NCBI GenBank assembly: GCA_025526935.1
Contig: JAHLKD010000106.1
Location: 62,001 to 126,000 of the forward strand
Direction: 5' to 3'
Source of the DNA: Cladochytrium replicatum
Taxonomy: Eukaryota; Chytridiomycota; Chytridiomycetes; Cladochytriales; Cladochytriaceae
Length of the DNA stretch: 64,000 nt
The first letter of the stretch is position 1; every line of letters begins with the position of its first letter. The position numbers and the translations under genes were made by a program. Positions 47,475 through 59,001 of the stretch are shown here, one piece after another. The notes below the pieces were generated by a model. That model worked only from the letters and a program-made list of their open reading frames with translations. It made no database searches and was not told the origin of the DNA.

Positions 47475-48828
47475 ATGCCCCTCCACATTGGCTGCGTCAT
47501 TTTCCCTGCATGGGAGCTCCTTGACCTCCTCGGCCCTTTCTCTGTTCTGCTTCACGCCGCATCGCTCTCAGACGACCAAGTTCAATTCTACTTCGTTGCT
47601 TCGAACATCTCCGAGCCAATCGAATCCTTCTCCCGTCTCGCCACGATTGCGACGGTTTCCGTGTCCAATGCCCCACAATTTGATATAATCCTCGTCCCCG
47701 GTGGAGCCGGTGCGGTCCGTGCAAGCAATGACAACACGCTCCTCGCCTTTCTGCGTACCCAAGCCGCCGGTGCCAAGTTTGTTGCGAGCATCTGCACCGG
47801 AAGTGGTATCCTCGCGAATGCTGGATTGCTCAAGAACCGTCGCGCAACTTCGAACAAGGCAGCGTTTGGGATTATGTCGCAGTACGGTTCGAACGTGAAG
47901 TACGTGCGCAGCGCTCGGTTTATCGAGGACGGCAACATCTGGTCGGCGAGCGGTGTTACGGCGGGCGTCGACATGGCATTCGAAATCACACGTCGGGCAT
48001 TCAGCGATGAGATTGCAACCTCCGTCGCGAAATCATGGGGCTACGAGCCCCTCGAAGGCACGTACGATCCTTTCTGCGATCATCATCCTGAACCCAATCC
48101 CTGGCAATCTGCGTTCATGTACTGGTTTATTTACTTCCTGGGTTGGAAAGTGGGCCCGATTATGGTGGACCAGTTCCATGACCGAAAAGGGAAACGACGG
48201 GTCGCAACGGTCTTGATTGACGGGTTCGCGGTCACGGACGTCGCATTCGTGGACGAGTCGCTTGTGCTCGTCTCCAATATTCACTGGTACGATATCGTTC
48301 ATGCTCACACCGATGAAGATGATCGAATCGTCAAGGGAGGTCTTGGGAGTCGATTTTCTGAAGTCTTGGCTGCGCGCGCTGACCATGGATTCTCGAGCAC
48401 TCAGCCGCTCTTCGACGAGTCTACAGATGTAGTGTTTGTGCCCTCGGTGTCGTCCACTGAAAGCCTCAACCAACGTCCTGATGCCCTTCGTGTCGTCGAG
48501 CAACTTGCGAGTGCACCGAGCTCGGTGAACGTGATCGTTTGCGGAAACGTTAGCGATTTGCTTGCGAAAAAGCTGGGCTTGGTTATCGAGTTTGACGAAA
48601 CTGGATGGCATCACCACCAGCAGTTCTACTTTTCAAAGGACACACTTGGAGGTGCGTTTGATAGGATCTCCAGAAGCTCTCTTTCTCACTTCTTGACTTT
48701 ACTCAATATAAGCTTTGCGGGCAAGCGTGCATGTGATGGCCAAAGTTGTCGGGGCAGACCGTGTTAAAAAGGGGTTGATTGATATGGAGCTTTCGATCAA
48801 ACTTCTGCCTGCAGAGGTTCAGTTTTAG
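47475..48828 (+). CDS. DJ-1/PfpI-family protein with two DJ-1-like halves
   Basis: Exon 1 (47475-48651) and exon 2 (48713-48828) encode 430 residues. The first half is a standard DJ-1/PfpI domain: IGCVIFPAWELLDLLGPFSV, FDIILVPGGAGA, and the nucleophile elbow VASICTGSGILANAGLL (Cys near residue 112). KNRRATSNK replaces the His-bearing RRATTHW of isonitrile hydratases. After a linker with Trp-rich membrane-proximal sequence (WQSAFMYWFIYFLGWKVG), the second half restarts the fold (VATVLIDGFAVTDVAFVDES). It continues DVVFVPSVSS, then VIVCGNVSDLLAKKLGL at the elbow position. That is a diverged second copy. Family members are glyoxalases, amidases, isonitrile hydratases or chaperones. The specific reaction is unknown. 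Confidence 0.82.
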
Positions 48829-51600
48829 TGAATTGCACACGGCTTTGCATAATTCCTTGTCCCGAATTCAGTATATCTTCTATATTTTTACAAACAATCA
48901 GTAGGTTGTGCAGGTGGATAGCTACACCTCTTTGGAGTTCCTCAAGATTTATCGTCATTTCTAAGGCTATTTCTAGCCACAGTTTTGGTGTGTGTGCATC
49001 CAAGAACATTAAACAGGCCCACAACACCTCGTCCCAATTTCCATTTTTGTATGGCCACTCTCCTAGAATTGACTTTATTACTCGCTGGCTCAACTGGTAG
49101 GTGTTGAACTGTGTGGTGAATCGGCATAGTAGGAGTACTGGTGTTGTTTGTTGTATTTTGACCCATGAACTTATGAAGTGCAAGTCTGGTCCTCCCTTAG
49201 CAACTTTCCACGACCTTCTACAATAAGTCTCCAACAACGTCATAACTTGCTGTCATCTTCAACTTTGTCTAGATAATCACAAACAGAGCTAGCAAAGGTT
49301 TGAATTGAATGAGCACTCTGCTTATCTTTCAACAGAATAGAATCAAAGTGTCGTTGCCAAAGTTGCCCCTACATTGGCATTTGAGTGTCTCCAACAAAGA
49401 TGGCCCGAATCCCTTGCACCGGTTTGTTTGCGTAATCGAGCGATTCTACAAGGTTGTAGTTAGCTGGAAAGCATTCTCTAAAATTGATTTTGCCACTTTG
49501 TTGCTCTGATCATCATCACACCATGCCGCCATGTCACTGTTATATTTTTTGTTGCATTCGACCATTTTTGGATACAACGGTGCTGTATAACTGCATTTCT
49601 GCATTGAAGGCCGTGACTTGATGCTGGAAAGCATCAAATGCTCAAAAGATCTGATAAAATGGTTCAGATTAAAGATGTGTTTAGATGTCACATACTACAG
49701 ATAGGTGGTCACACGTATAATTAGTTTCCGGATTAATAACAAACACAAAGTTGCTCAAACAGGAGTTTTTGCGCAGTGGCTTAAAACAGCAAGCTCAAAA
49801 CGGAGCTATTTTCTTATAGACACATCCAATTTTCCGTCACAAACACCCCCATTTCATAACAGGATTTCTGGGCATAAAACCGCCATACTCCTGGACGTCT
49901 CGTGTCTATCTGTTATGTCGTAGTGTGTTTGTGTATGTTTGTTAAAGTGACTGTAGTAATAGATTCCGTTCATAATCCAACAGATACACCAAGGAACACA
50001 ATTGTATCCCTCTAGTTGGGGTGCTGTGATGAGAATGTTCGAGATGTTCTGGGACCCCTGTAGCGTCCTTGCAATTGGCCCAAACATCCTCTGAGGTTGC
50101 AACATAGATCGTGGATGTCGCTCCGATTGGAGGGCTCACAGCGCACAAGTTCTCCACCAGACAACAAAAAAATATTGGTTTTTGAGTACCCCACTTCCTT
50201 CTTGTTTGTTCAGCGGCTGCTCAAAAAACGCCTTCTCCAGACCCTCGTCTTACATTTTTCTCATCATCCTCCCGTCGTCAAATAGGCCACATGCTGTCGC
50301 ATTACTGCCCCCTGAGCATCCTCCGTATCGCCTCTTTCCACACTCTTCACCTTTCTCCATCAACATTTGGTTTGACTCAACATAAACTCATTGTGGCTAT
50401 TTTCTCTAACAGCGATTTCATTCATATGGAGCCCAAAATGGAAAATAATGAGACATAATGGCGCAGCTTTAGGTGGGAAAATCATGAATCACTGAAACCG
50501 CAGAGAGATCGCCGAAAAATGCTCAGGCTTGAATGTTAGCTTAAATCGAATGAGCTTTACATACTGGCGAGATTTACATGAATATATATTCCAAAAGAGG
50601 ATCTCTCGAATAAACAGAACGACTAAGCAATCACCCCTCTCGGCACCGGCAAGCCAAATTCACTTCCAGTTTCAACCCAGATTAATCAATTCAATCGAGT
50701 GGAATCTACTATAGATTTAGGAAGCGGCTCGAGATTTCATGCTGACGATTCATCGCGAATGTGTAGAAGATAGAGTGAGCAGAATAGGGATACAGTTTGT
50801 TGAATCTGTCAGCAATGATCCTTGTGAGAATGAATGCCTTTAGGTGAGTTCGGGCGTAATTTGACCGTTGTGGAGGAGATGTGATTATGGCAAGATGGTT
50901 TTACGTCCGATAGGGACAGCGAGTGATTGCGGATGTGGAGTGAATCAGCCTAAAGACTCATAGAGTCCCATCGATGTTCAGAATTGACTCCAGTTAAGAA
51001 TCCCGATTAGGCTCACTGGCTCGTGGCGTAGCATGCCCAGCTGGCACATTAATACAAACCTGCGATGCGATCTAGGGCAGCGGGAGAGACACTCCACCGA
51101 GATTCTGGATGTAGAGATACTCGGACTTGGACGGACTACTTCTCACGTAGGCCATGATACTCGGCGACGGTTATCTTGTGCTACTTCTCACGGTGGTCGT
51201 GACTGGATCTGAGCAGCGTCAGATCAACAGTGAAAGCCTTACTCCCCTGTGATGCGATCGAAATTCGATCACTACGTATGCTCGAATTCTCATAGCTACC
51301 AACCACATGTTGTCATCCTTCGCAGTCCTAATCTGTCGTGCTTGTGATGCCCCACGCTGCACGTTCCAACTGGCGGTAGACATGTCCAACAATATCCAAT
51401 CACCTGCAGCTCGACGATGGATATAAGAAGCCTATAAAGTCCAGAATTGCTTGCTTTTTCATTGATGTTCAGCTTACATAGAATAAGCATGCATGTAAAT
51501 TCAGCAATGTCCAGACCCGCCCTTCCGCACACGCACACACGCGTCCCTCGCTCCCTCTCAAAGTAGGGTGCTCGCCAGGCACCCCACTTTTGAAACGCGT
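48829..51600. other. Gene-poor stretch, possible degenerate mobile-element remnants
   Basis: No conserved gene. A minus-strand frame at 48797-49243 (NGNWDEVLWACLMFLDAHTP) and fragments upstream near 49300-49690 (DSILLKDKQSAHSIQTFASS) read as protein but are broken by stops. They could be remains of a mobile element. From 49.7 to 51.5 kb nothing gene-like is visible. Confidence 0.4.
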
Positions 51601-51631
51601 CGCTCTAACCTCCGCCGTACATCCAACCCAA

Positions 51632-51642
51632 CCGTATAAAAA
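51632..51642 (+). promoter_or_regulatory. TATA box upstream of the 51723 gene
   Basis: CGTATAAAAAC lies about 85 bases before the start codon, followed by a C/A-rich leader. Confidence 0.55.
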
Positions 51643-51722
51643 CAGATCCCCCCAATGCAACTGTATTCCACTTCTGCCTTCTGCTCTCTCATCGTTCAAT
51701 CACAATTCAACTCTCTCAACAA

Positions 51723-52583
51723 ATGGACCCCCCCTCACCGCTCATCGGCTGGATTCTGTTCAGTGTGCTCAATGCGTTGTTTCTCGCATTGCTGACCTTG
51801 ATGCCTTTCGTCCGCACACCCAACTCTCGCCTCATCGCTATTCGCCAGGTTCGCTTCGCTTCATGGTACGGCGTAGTCATCCCTGGATCCGCATTGCTTG
51901 CACTATCCCATGCCCTCTGCCGTCCCATCTACCGCCAAGCTATCCCGGAAATTCTCGACCAGATCGATTACTTTGTAGCTCTCTACACCAAACGCGTTAA
52001 CAACGCGAGGAAAGAAAAGAAGAAACCAAAAAAGAACAAAAGGAGCTGCGCGAGAAAGGCCCACGCTGCCACACGCAAGCTGCTCAACCGCCCTCCCACA
52101 CCATACCCTTCCTCGTCATATGTCGATCCTACCTCCCCTCTCAACACCACGGACGAGCTTACGTCGCCGTATCATGGCGACGGTCCAACACGCTCATCCT
52201 CCCCATCGCCCACCACATCACCAACAAACTCGAAAATCCCCGTTCTCATACGTTCTCCGCCCGGATCACCTCCTCTTTCGCCATCACCTTTCTCAAACTC
52301 TACCTCGCCGAAACTGCTCAAGGTCTCACCCAACTCTCGTATTCCCATCGCCGTCAATCCCCGAAAATCCCCCGTTCCAGTGTACACATCTAAATCCACG
52401 TTGCAACACGATAAGGAAGTCTTACACAATCGCGTGCGCGAACTTCGCACTGATAACATCAAACCATTGGAGATCCGGGGCACTCCTTCAACTCCAGTCC
52501 TCCGACTCGGCGTCCTTCCCCGTCGTCTGTTTTCGCCCAACACAATGGCGAAGATTTCCACCCAGCGTCCCCGTGCAGCGTGA
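51723..52583 (+). CDS. Unrecognised membrane protein with Ser/Pro-rich cytosolic tail
   Basis: A single-exon frame of 286 codons. Two N-terminal hydrophobic segments (LIGWILFSVLNALFLALLTL and WYGVVIPGSALLALSHALC) form a hairpin or signal plus anchor. A very basic stretch follows (ARKEKKKPKKNKRSCARKAH), then about 170 residues rich in Ser, Pro and Thr (SPSPTTSPTNSKIPVL, RSPPGSPPLSPSPF). The start is supported by an upstream TATA box and leader. No family is recognised. The SP-rich tail offers many proline-directed kinase sites. Confidence 0.6.
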   Translation: MDPPSPLIGWILFSVLNALFLALLTLMPFVRTPNSRLIAIRQVRFASWYGVVIPGSALLALSHALCRPIYRQAIPEILDQIDYFVALYTKRVNNARKEKKKPKKNKRSCARKAHAATRKLLNRPPTPYPSSSYVDPTSPLNTTDELTSPYHGDGPTRSSSPSPTTSPTNSKIPVLIRSPPGSPPLSPSPFSNSTSPKLLKVSPNSRIPIAVNPRKSPVPVYTSKSTLQHDKEVLHNRVRELRTDNIKPLEIRGTPSTPVLRLGVLPRRLFSPNTMAKISTQRPRAA

Positions 52584-52976
52584 ACATTTACTATTATTGT
52601 TTTAGTATACCCCCTTCATAGTTATTACTTATTTTAAGCTGTTTGTTTTGTGTTAAGCTTTTTCTTGTTTGAGTCTCCTGCAGTTTCTGTATATTTGGCC
52701 ATCTGTGCACGCTTTTTCTTATTTAACTCTTATTTGAATACTTTGAGTTATTTCTGATCTCCTTTTTGACTGTTTTGTGACTTTCTTTGCCTGAAATCAC
52801 TTTTCTTCGCTCTCTTCAGAATGTCGCCTTTTCATTGGATGCTTGCTCCCACAGTTTCTGCTGAAGTTAACATGCAAAAAGAGTGTAGTATTGCATTTTC
52901 AACAGTGACAAGCTCGAGCAATAAAAATAAACCTCAAGGACTCACCAAACCGAGAAAAAAACCCCCGAATAAAGTA

Positions 52977-53470
52977 CACACGTTCACCTACCGACGACGC
53001 TGCGAGATAAACTCGGGTACAATGTCCGGCACGTCCGTTTCGGCCTTTGCCGCCTTCACGTACCGCAACACGCACGTCTCCTTCTCCTTGGTCACGAGCT
53101 CAAAGCACAGAATGTGATCTTCGGCAAGGTGCATGTTGGGAGCGAAAATGTCCCGTACTCCTGCCGACGTGTGGGAAAATCGTTGCGGTCGCAGCTAACA
53201 GCGGTGTAGCGCATGTGAGTGAATTCCTCGCCGGTGCGGATGGCGCACATCTGAAAGACGCGGTCAGCGACGGGGATTTCGATTGCGTGGTAGCCGGGGG
53301 AGGGGGAGGGGGGTGAGCTGGATCTGCTTGAAAGTCTTTTTCTGGGCCATGGGCTGCTGCTGGTGGTGAGAAACGAGCATTCCAGAGGGAGGAGCACCAG
53401 CGCCGGCAGGGAGGAACGAGGGACGGGGGATGGTGACGGACATCTGCTTCTTGGTGGCCACAGGATTCCC
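52977..53470 (-). pseudogene. Chitin synthase relic, internally deleted and frameshifted
   Basis: Minus-strand peptides match two distant parts of a class I-III chitin synthase. First comes the pre-catalytic segment [20 protein letters not shown] (about 53240-53180). Directly after it, in another frame, is the segment just before the catalytic QRRRW motif: [20 protein letters not shown] and [20 protein letters not shown] (about 53140-52985). The catalytic core of several hundred residues that should separate them is missing. A further frameshift lies in a C/T-rich run near 53300, between FKQIQLTP and GYHAIEIPVADRVFQM. After QRRR a donor-like GTAGGT appears, but no WLNG-type continuation was found downstream. 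This is a dead fragment. A functional paralog should exist elsewhere. Confidence 0.75.
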
Positions 53471-54007
53471 CGTCTTCCATCTTCAATCCACAGAGCTCAC
53501 TGTATCTGTTGTCCCCGTTGTTATCAAATAATCAAATAAGTCCTGAGGTATATCGTACAGATCAGAAAGTTATCCCATAGCCACGACAGACGAACAACTC
53601 AGCTTGCGATCTGGAGCCAGCCTTACGTTCGACGTCATTGATGATCGATTACTTCTCAAAGATCACCACGAGTCCATTGATGTACCGACGGCTGTAGTAC
53701 CTTCAATATGAAAGCGCAACACAGCGAGTTTAACCCCCCTTCTCTTTGTCTTGCCAGTTTGCTCGGGCACGTGAACCTTTTGACCGGGCCGAAGACGAGT
53801 ATCTATTTCTGTGCAACAAGGCTAAACGAAAATTAAATCTCTTCCTTTTTCTCCTCAAAGTCATTCATTCAAATCCATGTAATTCAAAAGAACTTTGAGA
53901 TTGCACCAGGTGGCTTCGTTCGTGTTATTGTTTGACCATGTGAAAATTTCTCGTTGGTGCACGCACCAGGAAAACTTCTTTTTCACCGTTATCTCCCTTG
54001 ACAGGCA
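53471..54007. other. Intergenic region upstream of the methyltransferase gene
   Basis: About 540 bases without a supported gene. No clear regulatory motif recognised. Confidence 0.45.
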
Positions 54008-55309
54008 ATGCTTCTCAAATCAAATGATACGTACGTGGAACCACCACCAGTAGCACTTGAGACGTCATGCCAAGCAACGCTCGAGTCACTCCGCACCTCC
54101 CTCCTCCTCCACCCACCTAAACGCACCGATTCAAAAACGCTACACGACCTGCTTCACCAATTACGTTCCTTTTATGATACTCACGTCGCCGAGCCATCAG
54201 TCATACACCTTTCCGGAATCCTTCATCTATGTTCTGCGTCCAGTATCAGATTCGACTCAGTTACGGAAGAGGAAGGCGAGAGGAATATAGCGAGGGTGTG
54301 GATGGGCAGTGAGGGGCTGAGATGGTTGACTGGTTGTTTAAAGTGCGATGAAGATGAAGAGGTTGTGAGGGTGGCAGCGGAGATGATTGCGTTGTTGAAC
54401 GGTGTCGCTGGTGAGTTATAAGGAAGGGGGACATTGATTCGACTTATAAGCTCACGAATGTTTTTCTCAGGACAAGATAGGAAGAGCAAGACATGGAAGT
54501 TCGATGAGATTGATTGCTGTTATCCGTGTGGATGTTTTGTTCAGCCGACAAACCAACGATCGCTGCCACCGCTGCCCGGTCAACCCTGTGCTCGTCTTTT
54601 CCTGGGTTGTCTTTCCGGAGAATCTCTTCGGATCCAAGAAGCAGCGTACGTGGAGGGCGGGCTCGGTGCGCACACATGGATGTCTTCCGTCGTGTTTGCG
54701 CGTCTGGTTCATCAGGGCCAGATCAAACTCATTCGAAGTGGCAAAGTACTAGAGATCGGGTGTGGTACGGGGATCAGCGGACTAGCGTACGCGAAAGCAG
54801 TTTCACGACAGCACTGTACCAACGCCGATGCACTAGTGCGAATGACCGATTTCGACGATGCGGTGTTAACGAATGCAGTCCACAATGTGCGGATGAACGG
54901 GTTTGGTGTTTTTGATAGAGAAGAGGGATGGGATTCGGGGTTTGGATCATCTGAGAGCGTTGATGAAGTTGATACACATGAAAGTGGAGTTCGAGTCGAG
55001 GTTGCCAGGTTGGACTGGATCGAGTTTGAAGAGAGTAGGGATGGAGAGAAGTATGATGTGGTGATAGGGACAGATGTGGTTGTTGATGGATGGCAGAGCG
55101 AGCGAGTTCCGGCTGTGATTGATGGGATGCTGAGCGATGCAGGGGTGTGCTATGTTGTTCTTCCCGAACGCGAGCGGTTTGAGAGTGAGCGTGCATGGTT
55201 CTTCACCGCGATGCAGCAGCGGTCGTTTCGCGATTCTGTACGCCGAGTAACGATGTTCGGACAGACCTACCTCATCCAAACTTTCACACGGTTTGCCAAA
55301 AACTCTTAA
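54008..55309 (+). CDS. Protein methyltransferase of the FAM86/METTL21 (Methyltransf_16) family
   Basis: Exon 1 (54008-54410) and exon 2 (54471-55309) encode 413 residues. The N-terminal 140 residues are helical. The Rossmann methyltransferase fold starts at RIQEAAYVEGGLGAHTWMSS, with motif I KVLEIGCGTGISGLAYAK (SAM binding). Motif II follows (VRMTDFDDAVLTNAVHNVRM), and then the DVVIGTDVVVDG motif in the place of the family's DxxY. The closest known group is the seven-beta-strand lysine methyltransferases acting on translation factors and chaperones. The N-terminal helical region recalls FAM86/EEF2KMT, whose target is elongation factor 2, but that link is an inference. A further small intron between DEIDCCYPCG and the next block is possible. 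Confidence 0.8.
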
Positions 55310-55403
55310 TTTCACACACACAACACTGCCACCTTCCGCCAGACCTCTACTCTGAACCTCAGCAATCCCTCCCCCACCCAGAACCTCTACTTCTTCTCGG
55401 AAA

Positions 55404-58400
55404 ATGTCCCTGTCGCTGTGGCAGTTCCCGCCCCGTCCCGCTGTCGGTGCTGCCGGCAGGCAGATTCAGGTCAGAGCTAACTTCTTCCCCGTCCTATCGC
55501 TGCCCCAAGGAAACATACACCACTACGACGTAGTCATCTCGCCCGACGTGCCGCCCGCAAAGAACCGCAGGGTCTACCAGCAGTGGGAGGATGCCGCTCT
55601 GCTGTCCGGCTTGCTCGCAGGCGTTCGTCCCGTGTACGATGGTAGAAAGAACCTGTTCGCCGCTCGTCCCCTGCCCTTCGACGCGGACTCGGCCGTCTTC
55701 CAGGTCGACTACTTTGACGACGACGACCCAGGAAGCAAGAGGTGTGTGTTCGCTTGACTTGTCGTGAGATCGTGTGTGTGGTTTTTTGTATTGTTTTGGT
55801 GGTGGGACACACTTTCACTTTGAGCTTAATAGCTTTCATTTTCCGGACTTTCTGACAGGCGTGGACCCAAAAAGTTCAAAATGACCGTGAAGAAGATCGG
55901 CGAGGTCAACATGCAGCGCCTCGCTCTCTTCCTCGAGGGCCGCATCCCCGAAACCCCGCACGACGCATTGATGGCCATGGACATTCTCCTCCGCCACCTG
56001 CCCTCGCTCAAATATACCACCGTTGGTCGCTGCTTCTACACCTCCGACTCGGCCGCCTCCATCGCTAACGGTGCTCAGCTCTGGCAGGGTTTCCACCAGT
56101 CCATCAAACCAACCCGTGGTGCCGTCCTGATCAACCTCGACGTCTCCGCCACCGCGTTCTACCAGCCCGGCCCCGTGGTCGAAATGGTTGCCAAGATTCT
56201 TGGAAAGCAGTCTGCTGCCGATCTCCGCACCCCCATGTCCGACAAAGACCGCATGAAGCTGGAAAAGTCGCTCAAGGGTCTCAAAGTCGTCGTAACCCAC
56301 CGTGGACAGATTCGTCGCAAGTACCGCATCGCCAAGATCACCTCGACCCCGGCTTCGCGCACCATGTTCCCCGTCGGCGAAACTGGCACAGAGGACTCGG
56401 TGGCAAACTACTTTCAGACCAAGTACTCTTGCCAGCTCTACTTTGCCCACCTTCCCTGCCTGATCGTCGGCGACCCCCAGAAGCACGTCTACCTGCCCAT
56501 GGAAGTATGCGAGGTTGTTGCTGGCCAGCGTCACCTCAGGAAGCTGAACGAGCGTCAGGTGGGTTACCTTTGACGAGCCAATCGAATTTTCAGTTAATAT
56601 TCATTATGCCTGTTTGCAGACCGCGGAAATGATCAAATTCACCTGCCAGCCCCCTCACGTTCGGTCAAACAAAATCTCTGCAGGGATCACCATCTTGCAG
56701 CAGCGTGACAGCGACTACCTCCGCGAGTTCAACGTCCAGATCGGGCACGAAATGGCGATCGTCAATGCTCGCGTCCTCCCCTCCCCGGCCATCAGCTACC
56801 ACCCTGCCTCCAAGGAGCCCGTCATCACTCCCCGCGAAGGTGCCTGGAACCTCCGGGACAAGATGGTCGCCCAGGGCGTGACCATCCGCTCCTGGTGCGT
56901 CGTCGCCTTCGGTGCTGAGCAGGACTACCCCGTCACCGCCATCCAGAAGTTCATCACCCTTCTCGTGCAGACGTGCGAGGAGTGCGGCGTATTCATCCAG
57001 AATCGCCAGCCACCGATCTCGTACGCGAATCCCTACGGAAACATTGAGAAGACCCTGATTGACGCGTACATGGTCGCGGGCAACTCGTTCCAGGAGCGTC
57101 CGCAGATTGTCGTGTGCATCCTTCCCAACACGGGTGTGCCGCTGTACGCGGAGATCAAGAGGGTGAGCGACACTGTCATTGGGATTGCGACGCAGTGCAT
57201 CCAGGCGAAACACATGTTTGCGGCAAAGAGGCAGTACTGCGCCAACGTCTGCTTGAAGATCAACGTCAAACTCGGCGGTATGAACAGCTACCTGTCAAAC
57301 ACCCAGCTGCCGTTCGTCAGCGAGCGACCCACTATCATTTTCGGCGCCGACGTCACGGTAAGATTAAGATGAATAAATTTTTCTTTTCACAAACTGACTA
57401 GCTACTTTTTTTATTTTGTTGGATTTTGAAACAATAGCACCCTGGTAAGTTTTTAAGTTGAACGCAATATTGTTTTCTTCATATCAATTTTCTTTCTTCT
57501 TTAAGCTCCCGGATCTGCATCGAACCAATCGATTGCTGCTCTGGTTGGATCGATGGACGCCCAGTGCTCGCGCTACGCCGCCTCCATTCGCGTTCAGAAG
57601 GGTCGCCAGGAGGTTATCACTGATCTTGCTGGCATGGTGATCGAACTCCTCAAGACATTCTACCAGACCTGCGGAGCCAAACCCGAGCGCATTGTGTTCT
57701 TCCGCGACGGTGTCTCCGAAGGCCAGTTCAGCGAGGTTCTCAGGAGCGAGGTGGAGAGCATCCGCAAGGCGTGCACGAACTTGGAGTACAACTACCGCCC
57801 CACCGTGACGTTCATTGTCGTGCAAAAGCGCCACCACGCGCGTTTCTTCCCTATTCGCAAAGAGGACTCTGACCGTTCTGGCAACGTGCTGCCTGGAACC
57901 GTCGTCGAGACCGGCGTCACTCACCCCTCTGGTACTTCACCATACAACTTGCCGACTTTCTGATCAAATTCTAAATGTTTTCTGTTGCTTCAGAATTCGA
58001 CTTTTACCTGTGCTCGCACCCTGGTCTCCAGGGCACCTCCAAGCCGACTCACTACCACGTCCTCCACGATGAGAATCGTTTCACTTCTGATGCGCTCCAG
58101 GAGCTCACCTACCGCCTGTGTTACTTATACTGCCGTGCGACGCGCTCGGTGTCCGTGTGCCCGCCCGCGTACTACGCGCACCTCGTCGCAGCCCGCGCGC
58201 GATTCCACGCCACCGGCGAAGGCTGGAGCGAAAGTATCAGCGAGGGAGGTGCGAGCAGCGCATCGACGGGAAGTGGGGGTGCCAATGGTGGCGGTGCGCC
58301 AGCGACACCAGCGACACCGACGGCAGCGTCGCCTGTAGGTGAAGAGGGAGGTGCTGCGGCTGGAGGGGCAGGGAGCCAGGCAGGGAGCCAGATGGGGAGG

Positions 58401-58502
58401 AGGAAGAGGCCTGATAGTTTTGCGGGGAGCGCTGCAGGGACGAGGATGATGACGTATGGGGCTGTGAAGCCGGAGCTGACCAAAGTGATGTACTTTATGT
58501 GA
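55404..58502 (+). CDS. AGO: Argonaute (PIWI-domain RNA silencing nuclease)
   Basis: Six exons (55404-55741, 55859-56558, 56620-57357, 57438-57444, 57506-57931, 57994-58502) encode 905 residues. Domain order: N and linker 1, PAZ (about 215-350), MID, PIWI (about 560-905). The slicer tetrad looks complete: Asp in GADVTHPAPG (about 590), Glu in [10 protein letters not shown], Asp in [11 protein letters not shown], His in [10 protein letters not shown] (about 756). Guide 5'-phosphate binding residues are plausible in the MID ([19 protein letters not shown]). The protein ends ELTKVMYFM, the usual Argonaute terminus. An Ala/Gly/Thr-rich insertion of about 100 residues separates [12 protein letters not shown] from that end. 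It acts in RNA interference and transposon control. No Dicer or RdRP is in the window. The fourth exon is only 7 nt. Confidence 0.95.
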
Positions 58503-59001
58503 GGTTGGGGAGAAGTAGACAGGAGGACAATTTTGGTGTCGTGTTTGTGATAGAGGAGAGGTAGTGGTTGGTTGGTGGTGAGACACGGCTTTATTGTGGT
58601 ATTTTGGCGTTCTTTATTGTCGCTCACATTTTTTCCTTACTTTCATTTTTGTTTTGTTGCTAATGTGCGGGCAGGATTTGTTGTTGTTTGGTGAGATCAC
58701 AGAAAAGAAAAGAAAGAAGACAAGCGAAGAATGTTTCGTTTTTTCTTTTTGATCACATAAGATGCCCTTTTGGTTTGTATACACTTTTTGTCTCCTGTTT
58801 CTCACTTTTGTTTCTCTCTGATTTTTCCTTCCCCATTGTGATCCAGTCATTTCGTTGATTTTCAAGCGTCTCTTTTCCTGTTGCTCTCGCCGTCTCTCGC
58901 ATCGTTTTTCTCTTGCCCACAGCAACTCGTTTGTCCTGCACAGCAATTCTACAAAAGACAATCATCACAGTCAGGTGATACCGTGATCCTCCCAGGACAG
59001 A
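58503..59001. other. Intergenic region between Argonaute and LIM genes
   Basis: About 500 bases, T- and C-rich on the plus strand, holding the Argonaute 3' UTR and LIM promoter. No gene-like frame. Confidence 0.5.

Noticed and set aside
53047-53316. Plus-strand frame with a Gly-rich end
   Set aside because: Antisense to the chitin synthase relic, which has recognisable conserved motifs.
55836-56534. Long minus-strand frame of 232 codons
   Set aside because: It is antisense to Argonaute exon 2, where codon bias keeps the opposite strand open.
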